Positions 7,482-13,091 of a stretch of 13,091 bases of DNA are shown here, one piece after another. Made by a program: the position numbers and the translations under genes. Origin of the DNA: Nitrospinae bacterium RIFCSPLOWO2_12_FULL_45_22 (GTDB taxonomy: Bacteria > 2-12-FULL-45-22); contig MHDQ01000008.1 of NCBI GenBank assembly GCA_001803565.1, positions 1 through 13,091 of the forward strand, in the 5' to 3' direction. Every line of letters begins with the position of its first letter. Position 1 is the first letter of the stretch. The notes beneath the pieces were generated by a model, which was not told the origin of the DNA, did not search any database, and saw nothing but the letters and a program-made list of their open reading frames with translations.

Positions 7482-8666
7482 TTATATTATTCTTAGACAC
7501 TGGCCGACATTTTTCAGGGCTAGCAGGGCCCTTTCGAGCTGCGCAGAGGTATGGGTAGCCATGAGGCTTATCCGCAGGCGGCATTTGCCTTCTGGCACTG
7601 TAGGGGGTCGGATAGCGGGGGTATATACCCCTTGTTCCAGCAAGCCCTGGGCAAAGGCGCTAGTCTTCTCTAGCTCGCCTACTAAGATAGGGATGATATG
7701 GCCCTGGCTATCCATCAGATCAAAGCCTAGCTCTAGTAATGCCTGGCGGAAATAATTTACCCGCGCCCATAGTTGTTGTCGGAGCTGGGGTTGGCTTTCT
7801 ATCAATGCTAAAGCAGCTAAAGAGCCGGCCAGGATACTGGGTGGTGGCGCGGTAGAATAGATAAAACTGCGGGCCTTGTGCCGCAAATAATCCACCAACC
7901 TTTCTGTCCCCACCACGTACCCACCTAAGTTCCCCAGGGTCTTGCTCAGGGTTCCTATCTGGAGGGGTATTTTATCCTCCAGACCAAAATGCTCCACCGT
8001 ACCCCGGCCTTCCTTGCCTAACACGCCAAAACCATGGGCATCATCAATAAGGACCAGGGCCCCATACTCTTCAGCTAATTTACAGATTCCAGGTAATGGC
8101 GCCAGGTCTCCATCCATACTGAAGACCCCTTCAGTAATGATCCAGTGCCGGGCGTATTGCTGGCTTTGGGAGAGGATCTGTTTGAGGTGCTCTAAGTCTT
8201 TGTGACGATAGATGGCCCGGGCCGCACTACTGAGGCGGCAGGCATCAATAATACTGGCATGGTTCAACTGGTCACTGATGATTAAGTCCTGGGGGCCTTG
8301 GGCCAGGGAAGTAATAAGGCCCAGGTTAGCCATATAGCCGGTAGAGAATAGGATAGCTGCAGGGTATCCCTTGAACCGGGCCAGCTTCCTCTCTAGCTCT
8401 TCATGTAGGGCCAGGTTACCCGAGATTAAACGAGAAGCCCCAGTACCAGTACCATAGTGGGCCAGGGCCTCCTGCGCTGCCTTGATAACATGGGAATGGG
8501 CATGGAGCCCCAGGTAGCTATTGGAAGAAAGGAGGACTATTTCCTGGCCATGCCAGAAGGCTGTAGGACCCGGTATGCCGTCCAGACTTTTTAAAGAACG
8601 GGACAGGCCCTTTTGCGCTATCTCTTCCAAAGCCTGTCCCAGGTAATCCTCCAGCCAGAAGCTCAT
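7482..8666 (-). CDS. bioF: 8-amino-7-oxononanoate synthase (BioF), PLP-dependent
   Basis: BioF condenses a pimeloyl thioester with L-alanine, releasing CO2, to give 8-amino-7-oxononanoate (KAPA). The 394-residue protein is an alpha-oxoamine synthase of normal length. Landmarks are the N-terminal SNSYLGLHAH, YGTGTGASRLISGN, the Asp/His pair in LIDDAHGFGVLG, and the PLP-binding Lys at about residue 242 in GTLSKTLGNLGGYVVG. The family also includes 2-amino-3-ketobutyrate CoA ligase, but coupling to bioU and proximity to bioB favour BioF. The chosen ATG at 8666 overlaps the bioU stop as ATGA, which implies translational coupling. An upstream in-frame start at 8732 would add 22 residues lying wholly inside bioU and not resembling the family N-terminus. 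No strong Shine-Dalgarno site precedes the start, as is common for coupled genes. Confidence 0.92.
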   Translation of the reverse strand: MSFWLEDYLGQALEEIAQKGLSRSLKSLDGIPGPTAFWHGQEIVLLSSNSYLGLHAHSHVIKAAQEALAHYGTGTGASRLISGNLALHEELERKLARFKGYPAAILFSTGYMANLGLITSLAQGPQDLIISDQLNHASIIDACRLSSAARAIYRHKDLEHLKQILSQSQQYARHWIITEGVFSMDGDLAPLPGICKLAEEYGALVLIDDAHGFGVLGKEGRGTVEHFGLEDKIPLQIGTLSKTLGNLGGYVVGTERLVDYLRHKARSFIYSTAPPPSILAGSLAALALIESQPQLRQQLWARVNYFRQALLELGFDLMDSQGHIIPILVGELEKTSAFAQGLLEQGVYTPAIRPPTVPEGKCRLRISLMATHTSAQLERALLALKNVGQCLRII

Positions 8667-9655
8667 CGTACTATCATCGGCATAAATTCGGTAGAACCAT
8701 AGACACCATAGATAGCCTTGTCTCGCAGCCACCAGGCCCGCTTGAGATAACCCAGGGCGGGGCCTACCACATTATCGGCCATAGTGGTCTCATCACCTAA
8801 AACGAAGCGATGCGTGCTCTTCTGGCCACTCAAGGTTATACCGGTTAGGGTCATCGTGGTAGTGACCGGTTTCTTACTAGATCGGGTATCCATGATACCA
8901 CCCACTATGACCTTATTCCGGCTATCTACGACCCCTACTCTCTCCAGGAGTAAATCATCGGCGTGCTCCATCTCCTGAAATTCTAGCCTCCCCTCCCGGG
9001 CATCCAGTAATGCCTCTACTTCTTGATCGGTCAGGGCTTTAGCTGTTTCTACAGTATAACCGGGCAGATGGGCAATATCTTCCCGAATAGTAGCTTTATA
9101 ATCCTGCCAGCTAGAGACCCCTACCCCCCACCATATCTTTACCTCCTCTACTTGCTGGAAGGACTGGGCAGCTAATACCGCCGCGGCTGTTAATAGGCCC
9201 GGCGTCGCACCAGCACCAGTAATGTAGGTACTCCTGACTTCTTTCAGTCCTCGGTCTAGTTGGAACATCTGCTCCATAGCCCTGGTCCTTTTCAAGGCAT
9301 CAGTAAACACCCCGCTATAGCCGGCATCAATAAAGCGCTCTATTATTTTGGCGATAAAGTCATTAGGTAGATTAGGGAGGGCCACAAAGATCCCATCAAT
9401 AGACTTTCCCAGGGCAATAATCTCACCAATAGAGTCCGGGCAATGCACCCCACCCGAAAACAGATCAGCTACTGAACCCTGCGGTTTTATCTGGTAAATC
9501 TCCTGGCCATCCAACCCTTTTTCGCTATAGGCATAGCCCCCTTGATCACAGATAGCGACTAACCTCATCTCCCTTTTTAAGCTGATAAAACGGGCGGCTG
9601 CCTTACCCAGCCCGCCTGCCCCCAGGATAGCTATCCGGCATGGTCTTTTTTCCAT
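8663..9655 (-). CDS. bioU: BioU-like enzyme (saccharopine-dehydrogenase-like), probable KAPA to DAPA-carbamate step of biotin synthesis
   Basis: The 330-residue protein has an N-terminal Rossmann dinucleotide site (RIAILGAGGLGK, residues 7-18) and a saccharopine-dehydrogenase-like layout. Cyanobacterial BioU (Synechocystis) is a suicide enzyme. The epsilon-amino group of its Lys124 becomes the new amine of KAPA, and a carboxylated diaminopelargonate is made for BioD. Here a lysine falls at residue 122, in FTDALKRTRAM, after the first domain. I take it as the counterpart, without an alignment. Length, fold, lysine position and location between bioB and bioF, with no bioA in the window, all fit BioU. 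An alternative is an unrelated NAD(P)-dependent dehydrogenase that happens to be coupled to bioF. The ATG at 9655 is chosen over 9691 because AAAGGAGG lies 5 nt upstream. The 3' end overlaps bioF by ATGA. Confidence 0.78.
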   Translation of the reverse strand: MEKRPCRIAILGAGGLGKAAARFISLKREMRLVAICDQGGYAYSEKGLDGQEIYQIKPQGSVADLFSGGVHCPDSIGEIIALGKSIDGIFVALPNLPNDFIAKIIERFIDAGYSGVFTDALKRTRAMEQMFQLDRGLKEVRSTYITGAGATPGLLTAAAVLAAQSFQQVEEVKIWWGVGVSSWQDYKATIREDIAHLPGYTVETAKALTDQEVEALLDAREGRLEFQEMEHADDLLLERVGVVDSRNKVIVGGIMDTRSSKKPVTTTMTLTGITLSGQKSTHRFVLGDETTMADNVVGPALGYLKRAWWLRDKAIYGVYGSTEFMPMIVR

Positions 9656-9667
9656 CTCTTCCTCCTT
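9656..9667 (-). promoter_or_regulatory. Strong ribosome-binding site fixing the bioU start
   Basis: Read on the minus strand, AAAGGAGGAAGAG precedes the ATG at 9655. This is a near-perfect Shine-Dalgarno site 5 nt from the start. It rules against the upstream in-frame ATG at 9691. Confidence 0.8.
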
Positions 9668-9680
9668 TCTATAGCCGACG

Positions 9681-9930
9681 TCATTGGTCACTAGTGTAAC
9701 GTTACATTAAAATGTTTCCAATGCGTAACCAAGTCTTTGCCACGAAGTCACAAAGACACAAAATTTCTAATTCATTGTTTTTAAAGGAAAAAATAACTCT
9801 TTGTGCCTTAGTGCCTTTGTGGCTAATACAAGTTTTTAATGTATATATTTTAATGAAACGTTCTACTAGTCATTGGTCAATAGCAAATGCAGAGCAACAA
9901 GGATTTAACCTAATGACTAATGACCAGTGA
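9681..9930. repeat. 250-bp nested inverted-repeat (MITE-like) element between bioB and bioU
   Basis: Three sets of nested arms pair across this gap: 9681-9694 with 9917-9930 (12 of 14), 9698-9713 with 9847-9862 (15 of 16), and 9739-9762 with 9800-9823 (20 of 24). The central arm is made of CACGAAG/CACAAAG-type units. An extra direct copy of CATTGGTCA lies at 9871-9879. No coding sequence is evident. The right end abuts the bioB stop codon (TAG at 9933-9931). If transcribed through, the whole element could fold into one long hairpin. The layout resembles a non-autonomous mobile element, but no clear target duplication is seen. Confidence 0.65.
9689..9728 (-). promoter_or_regulatory. Possible bioU-bioF promoter inside the repeat element, over a 12-bp palindrome
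   Basis: On the minus strand, TTGGAA and TACACT are separated by 17 nt, each matching 4 of 6 consensus bases. The -10 overlaps the perfect palindrome TGTAACGTTACA (9695-9706). This could let bioUF be transcribed independently of bioB, but the matches are weak. Confidence 0.25.
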
Positions 9931-10920
9931 CTAATAACGGCCACTATAAGTTTCTAAGCCTAAATCTTTTATCATCTGCAAATCTTCGGCTGCATCCCTC
10001 CCGGGTGTAGTAAGATACCCACCGATAATTAAGCCATTGGCACCAGCTAAAATACCCAGGGATTGCAAATCCCGCAGATTTCTCTCCCTTCCACCAGCCA
10101 GCTTAATAATGCTATTTGGTAAAATCAGGCGAAAGATAGCAATAGTCTTTATTATCTCCCAGGGTGGTAGGGGGGGGGTATGCTCAAGGGGTGTGCCGGG
10201 TCTAGGGTTAAGGATATTAATAGTAGCACAATCTACTTCCAGCTCCTTCAAGGCAAAGGCTAGTTCCAGCCGCTGTTCCCATGTTTCACCCAGGCCTATT
10301 ATCCCCCCACAGCAAGCCTCTAAGCCCGCTTCCTGTACCGACCTTATTGTGTCCCAGCGTTCCTGATAAGTATGGGTAGAGCAAATATTAGGAAAGAAGC
10401 TTTCTGCGGTCTCCAGGTTGTGGTTATAGCGGCTAATCCCTACCCGGTGCAGCTCTATCATATATTCCCTGGGGAGGTGTCCTAAAGAGCAGTCCAGCCT
10501 TAGCCCGGTAGTTCTCTTTAACTCTTCCAGGGTCTCTAATATCATCCCAAATTCTGTCTTGCTTACCCTTTTGCCACTGGTGACGAGGCAGAAATGGTCT
10601 GCCCCGCGCTGCTCCGCTTCCCTGGCTGCCTGTATTATTATCGAAGGGTCTAATAGAGGATAGGAAGGAGCCGAGGAATTATAGTGGATAGACTGGGCAC
10701 AAAAGGCACAGTCTTCCTGACATTGCCCTGACCTGGCATTGATCAAAGAACAAAAATCCACCTTATCGCCTCTTTGCCTCTCCCGCACTTCACAAGCCAC
10801 AGCCACCAAAGCCAGGATATCATTCTTTCGGTTTAGGTCGGTTAAAACTCGGACCTCAGACAGGCTTATACCCTTACCTTCCAGAACCTTCTCTCCCAAT
10901 GTCTTAATCGCAGCTAGCAT
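9931..10920 (-). CDS. bioB: Biotin synthase (BioB), radical SAM sulfur-insertion enzyme
   Basis: BioB converts dethiobiotin to biotin by radical insertion of sulfur. The 329-residue protein has normal family length. The radical-SAM cluster motif CQEDCAFC (Cys67, Cys71, Cys74) follows FCSLINARSG. The [2Fe-2S] ligands are likely Cys111 (HFCLVTSG), Cys144 (LDCSLG), Cys203 (ACCGGIIGLGE) and Arg278 (AGGRE). The C-terminal GANGLIIGGYLTTPGR also fits the family. The ATG at 10920 lacks a Shine-Dalgarno site and is preceded after one codon by an in-frame TAG. Translation is therefore weak, leaderless-like, or starts slightly downstream. A run of nine C residues (10170-10178, minus-strand sense) encodes a Pro-rich spot. 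The stop codon lies at the edge of the inverted-repeat element that separates bioB from bioU. Confidence 0.96.
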   Translation of the reverse strand: MLAAIKTLGEKVLEGKGISLSEVRVLTDLNRKNDILALVAVACEVRERQRGDKVDFCSLINARSGQCQEDCAFCAQSIHYNSSAPSYPLLDPSIIIQAAREAEQRGADHFCLVTSGKRVSKTEFGMILETLEELKRTTGLRLDCSLGHLPREYMIELHRVGISRYNHNLETAESFFPNICSTHTYQERWDTIRSVQEAGLEACCGGIIGLGETWEQRLELAFALKELEVDCATINILNPRPGTPLEHTPPLPPWEIIKTIAIFRLILPNSIIKLAGGRERNLRDLQSLGILAGANGLIIGGYLTTPGRDAAEDLQMIKDLGLETYSGRY

Positions 10921-11046
10921 AAGCTATACCCATTCACTATGAAATTTATCAATGTAAAGCTTAAAACGAAAAGCGCAAAACTAAGGATAAATTACCTTAA
11001 TACTCTAATTCATAAGTTCGGTGACGTATTTAAAAACTATTTACTT

Positions 11047-11507
11047 GTGTAAAAAGAGGAGATTTTGAGATTATGGAGATGTGGAGATAATCCATCTATT
11101 CAGCCTCAATCCTTCGGAAGTCTGCCATCTCTTTTGCAAAATTGACAAGGATGGCCAATTTAAGTCCGGTGGCTTTCAGGTAGGAACGAACCTGAGCATA
11201 ATGTGCTTTGCTCAATTCTTCCACGGTTTTCAGCTCTACGATTACCCTATCTTCCACCACAAGATCAAGTCTGTGCCGACCTACTTCCTCATCTCTGTAA
11301 TAAATGATTACTTCCTTCTCCGTCTCCACTCTTAGAGACTGACTTCTTAATTCGATTAGTAACGTTTTGCGGTAAATGCTTTCTAAAAAGCCTGGACCAA
11401 GAGTTTGGTGAACTTTGATGATCGCTTGTATTATTGTCTCGGTAAGCTTATCTTGTTGATATTCCATAACTTTATCTCCAGCATCTCCTTATCGCCTTAT
11501 TTTACAC
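11047..11507. mobile_element. Putative GxxExxY cassette bounded by GTGTAAAA/TTTTACAC inverted repeats
   Basis: The left end starts GTGTAAAAAGAGGAG and continues with iterated GGAGAT units (11062-11090). The right end has TTATCTCCAGCATCTCC (about 11472-11488) and finishes TTATTTTACAC (11497-11507). Reverse-complementing the left end gives ATCTCC iterations ending in TTTTTACAC, so the two ends match with one internal gap. The 461-bp unit contains only the GxxExxY gene. No transposase and no obvious target duplication are present, so mobility is inferred from structure alone. Confidence 0.45.
11096..11467 (-). CDS. GxxExxY family protein (PD-(D/E)XK nuclease superfamily)
   Basis: The 123-residue protein has the name-giving motif as GFLESIY (Gly26, Glu29, Tyr32) in HQTLGPGFLESIYRKTL. 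A nuclease-like core follows: Asp68 in RHRLDLVVEDR and Glu78-x-Lys80 in VIVELKTVEE. This is the usual D...ExK arrangement of the PD-(D/E)XK fold and the length is typical. The role of the family is not established; DNA or nucleic-acid cleavage is an inference from the fold. It has no functional tie to the biotin genes on either side. Its Shine-Dalgarno site, GGAGAT about 8 nt before the ATG, lies inside the right-hand inverted repeat, so the repeat and gene behave as one cassette. It interrupts birA-bioB. Confidence 0.88.
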   Translation of the reverse strand: MEYQQDKLTETIIQAIIKVHQTLGPGFLESIYRKTLLIELRSQSLRVETEKEVIIYYRDEEVGRHRLDLVVEDRVIVELKTVEELSKAHYAQVRSYLKATGLKLAILVNFAKEMADFRRIEAE

Positions 11508-11594
11508 CCGCTGCGAGATTTAGCTGGGAGGTTTATAATATGTCAGCGTATTTGTGAATTCGTGTACTTAGTTTTAAGCTTTACACTCTACGCT

Positions 11595-12578
11595 TTACGC
11601 TTTGTTCATCTGCAGAGAGACATCCCCAGTATAGATTTTTATCTGTTGGCCGGAGGCTAACCGAAGGATCAGAGCCCCATGCTCATCTACATCTTCAGCC
11701 ATGCCTTCTAAGGTTCCCTGTTCAGAGACGACTCGTACCTCTTTATTCAGGGTCATCAATGAATTACGCCACTCTTTTACGATAAGAAGCCCCTTACCCG
11801 CTTGTAGCTCCTTATACTCCTTCTCCATCTCTTGTAGGAGACCCACCAGGAATTTTAGCCGGGAGATTTCCTGCCCTAGCTCTAAATAAATACTGGTGGC
11901 ACTATAGGCAATTTCAGGATATATAGTAGGATCGAAATTCATATTAACCCCTATACCTACGACTACATAGACCACCTGATCTTGCTCGGCCGAAAATTCT
12001 GTAAGTATACCACCAACCTTATTCCCGCGGATCATTATGTCATTAGGCCATTTTATTGAAGATTCCAACGGGGTTAGGGCCTCGATGGTTTTCACTACAG
12101 ATAGAGAGGCTATCATAGTAATATAGGACACCTGGATAGGCGAGAGATGGGGGCGGAGGATAAGGGATATCAATATGTTCTTATTGGCAGGCGAGAGCCA
12201 CTCCCGGCCCATCCTACCCCGGCCCTGGGTCTGCTCTTCTGCAATGACCAACGTACCTTCTCTGGCCCCTTGACTGGCCAACTCCTTGGCCAGCACATTA
12301 GTGGAAGTAGTAACCGGATAATAATAGACCTCCTGGCCAATGAAATCTGTCTTTAATTCCCTCTTGATAAAGACGGGGAGTAATTTATCCGGGCAACTGA
12401 TCAGGCAATAACCCAGGTTGGGCTGCGACTCTATATGAAAACCCTGCCCCCGTAATGTCTTTATCTTCTTCCAGACGGCTGTGCGGGAAACTTTTAACCT
12501 CTCGGCTATAGCCTCTCCTGAGATAAACCCTTTTTCTCTGATAAGCATATCTAACAAAACCATATCATCCCCCACCAT
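11595..12578 (-). CDS. birA: Bifunctional biotin-protein ligase and biotin operon repressor (BirA)
   Basis: BirA makes biotinyl-AMP and transfers biotin to carboxylase carrier domains. The repressor type also binds DNA. The 327-residue protein keeps both halves. A winged helix-turn-helix lies at about residues 6-60 (ISGEAIAERLKVSRTAVWKKIKTL) and the ligase domain follows, with GRGRMGR (119-125), KWPND (176-180) and GNKVGGILTE. A C-terminal SH3-like domain closes the protein. Length matches the bifunctional class, so it is probably a regulator. AAGGAG lies 4 nt before the ATG at 12578; an in-frame ATG at 12563 would remove five residues. The promoter is at 12641-12614, overlapping a BirA-operator-like site. 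The last codons and stop lie in a repeated GCTTTACGC unit. Confidence 0.95.
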   Translation of the reverse strand: MVGDDMVLLDMLIREKGFISGEAIAERLKVSRTAVWKKIKTLRGQGFHIESQPNLGYCLISCPDKLLPVFIKRELKTDFIGQEVYYYPVTTSTNVLAKELASQGAREGTLVIAEEQTQGRGRMGREWLSPANKNILISLILRPHLSPIQVSYITMIASLSVVKTIEALTPLESSIKWPNDIMIRGNKVGGILTEFSAEQDQVVYVVVGIGVNMNFDPTIYPEIAYSATSIYLELGQEISRLKFLVGLLQEMEKEYKELQAGKGLLIVKEWRNSLMTLNKEVRVVSEQGTLEGMAEDVDEHGALILRLASGQQIKIYTGDVSLQMNKA

Positions 12579-12613
12579 AGCACTCCTTCTCTCCAGGGAA
12601 AATATTATGGCCT

Positions 12614-12641
12614 ATTTTAATCCCAGATGCCCCATTGTCAA
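12614..12641 (-). promoter_or_regulatory. birA promoter
   Basis: On the minus strand a perfect TTGACA (12641-12636) is followed after 16 nt by TAAAAT (12619-12614, 5 of 6). The predicted transcription start is near 12607, about 30 nt before the birA ATG. Confidence 0.6.
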
Positions 12642-12667
12642 CCATTTTTTATTATCCCCGTTAACGA
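12635..12667. promoter_or_regulatory. Putative BirA operator overlapping the birA promoter
   Basis: The plus strand reads TTGTCAACC, 15 nt, CGTTAACGA. The E. coli-type BirA site is TTGTAAACC, about 16 nt, GGTTTACAA. The left half matches 8 of 9. The right half matches 7 of 9 against the GGTTAACAA variant (6 of 9 against GGTTTACAA). The left half contains the -35 box of birA, so binding would repress birA. The site could also affect the divergent NusG-like gene. Confidence 0.5.
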
Positions 12668-12774
12668 CCCTAGGCCTTAGTAACAGTTCACCAGGGTCAG
12701 GGATCAGTTGTCAGGCAGGTCTTTTTAGCGAGCAGTGAGAGGAGGTGTGGAAAAAAACTCCACTCGTTTTTGGG

Positions 12775-12803
12775 TTGACTACACTAGAATAAAGCACTAT
12801 CCT
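12775..12803 (+). promoter_or_regulatory. Promoter for the NusG-like gene
   Basis: TTGACT (12775-12780, 5 of 6) and TATCCT (12798-12803, 4 of 6) are exactly 17 nt apart. The predicted start near 12810 gives a leader of about 130 nt before the ATG at 12943. Confidence 0.5.
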
Positions 12804-12850
12804 ATTTGAACCTGATTTGTTCCGGGGATTTAATTTTAAATTATGGAGAC

Positions 12851-12934
12851 GCACCCCAGGCAGGGTGCCATAGCCTGCTGCTTCCTCCCTTCCTTTGTCA
12901 GCTCCCTCTCAGGGCTTGACATTTTCCCAGGAGG
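12851..12934 (+). promoter_or_regulatory. Structured 5' leader of the NusG-like gene
   Basis: Hairpin A pairs GCACCC (12851-12856) with GGGTGC (12863-12868). Hairpin B pairs GCAGG (12860-12864) with CCTGC (12874-12878). They share bases and cannot form together. A third hairpin, CCTC/GAGG plus GGG/CCC (12905-12914 with 12926-12934), would cover the ribosome-binding AGGAGG. This suggests leader-mediated control, but no known riboswitch class was recognised. Confidence 0.35.
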
Positions 12935-12942
12935 ATAGAACA

Positions 12943-13091
12943 ATGGAGTGTTGGTATGCCATTAATACCAAGCCCCATAAGGAATCTTTTTGTGAAAATA
13001 ATTTTCAGCGCATCTCTCTGGAGACCTTTTACCCCAGGTTGAAAGAGAAGAGGGTTATACGGCGAAAATATATCTGGACCACCGGCCCGCT
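12943..13091 (+). CDS. NusG/RfaH-like (UpxY-type) transcription elongation factor, N-terminal part
   Basis: Only the first 49 codons are in the window; the gene continues beyond the right edge. The product starts MECWYAINTKPHKE, the usual opening of the NGN domain in specialised NusG paralogs. ETFYPRLKEKRVIRRK...PL follows, as in the RfaH/UpxY/LoaP group. These factors bind RNA polymerase and help it read through long operons, often for surface polysaccharides. The downstream operon is not visible, so the target is unknown. Short length and the 'YP.LKEKR' signature make housekeeping NusG less likely. AGGAGG lies 8 nt upstream of the ATG. The gene is divergent from birA and has its own promoter and structured leader. 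Confidence 0.8.
   Translation, partial: MECWYAINTKPHKESFCENNFQRISLETFYPRLKEKRVIRRKYIWTTGP

Larger units (their letters stand above)
10952..11605. repeat. Outer inverted-repeat layer around the GxxExxY gene
   Basis: GTAAAGCTTAAAAC (10954-10967) pairs exactly with GTTTTAAGCTTTAC (11571-11584), and AAAACTAAG (10977-10985) with CTTAGTTTT (11567-11575). The right side continues into CGCTTTACGCTTTG units that run into the last codons and stop of birA. The 10921-11046 gap upstream of bioB holds no other feature I can support, and no BirA-type operator was found there. Confidence 0.5.

Noticed and set aside
8667-8732. Longer bioF start at 8732
   Set aside because: The extra 22 residues lie inside bioU and do not look like a BioF N-terminus; the ATGA overlap at 8666 is a clear coupled start.
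9712-9930. 72-codon plus-strand open frame between bioU and bioB
   Set aside because: It is translated from the inverted-repeat element and shows no protein-like composition or ribosome-binding site.
12747-12770. Hairpin GTGGA/TCCAC followed by a T-rich run, resembling a plus-strand terminator
   Set aside because: The stem is only 5 bp and no plus-strand gene lies upstream to terminate.
12841-12925. Possible small SRP RNA on the minus strand (contains GGAAGCAGC)
   Set aside because: The matching domain IV strand and GGAA-capped helix (AGGTCCGGAAGG) are absent, so the core fold cannot form.
12916-12944. TTGACA at 12916 as a promoter for the NusG-like gene
   Set aside because: At 17 nt spacing the -10 position would read AACAAT and overlap the start codon; the promoter at 12775-12803 is better placed.

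Overview
The window looks like part of the chromosome of an uncultivated, probably anaerobic bacterium with a Gram-negative-type envelope. The pointers are an oxygen-sensitive glycyl radical enzyme, an exported five-heme cytochrome c, a large exported beta-propeller protein, good Shine-Dalgarno sites and many short inverted-repeat elements between genes. I cannot place it in a phylum from sequence alone. Nothing in it looks cyanobacterial, which matters because one gene resembles the cyanobacterial biotin enzyme BioU.

Layout: all complete genes are on the minus strand, so transcription runs from high to low coordinates. At the right edge a plus-strand gene for a NusG/RfaH-type elongation factor begins (12943, cut by the window end). 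It has its own promoter and a structured leader. Divergent from it is birA (12578-11595), whose promoter overlaps a good match to a BirA operator. Next comes a small GxxExxY gene (11467-11096) bracketed by two nested layers of inverted repeats, then bioB (10920-9931). A 250-bp hairpin-rich element separates bioB from bioU (9655-8663), and bioU overlaps bioF (8666-7482) by ATGA. A small cysteine-rich ORF (7378-7157) and a second inverted-repeat region follow. The last genes are an orphan glycyl radical enzyme (6834-4393), a five-heme cytochrome (4274-2640) and a BNR-repeat propeller (2634-40). The last two are only 5 bp apart.

How the genes work together: BioF condenses pimeloyl thioester with alanine to give 7-keto-8-aminopelargonate (KAPA/AON). 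BioU would replace BioA in the next step, using its own lysine as amino donor. BioB closes the thiophane ring, and BirA attaches biotin and probably represses its own promoter. BioD and the pimeloyl-forming genes are not in the window. The glycyl radical enzyme carries the Gly-radical loop and thiyl Cys, but lacks the Glu two residues after the Cys that is typical of the dehydratase and decarboxylase classes. Its substrate is open, and no activating enzyme is present. The cytochrome and propeller form a separate exported pair.

The most notable items are the BioU-type biotin cluster, the atypical glycyl radical enzyme, the GxxExxY cassette whose ribosome-binding site lies in its flanking repeat, and the putative BirA operator.
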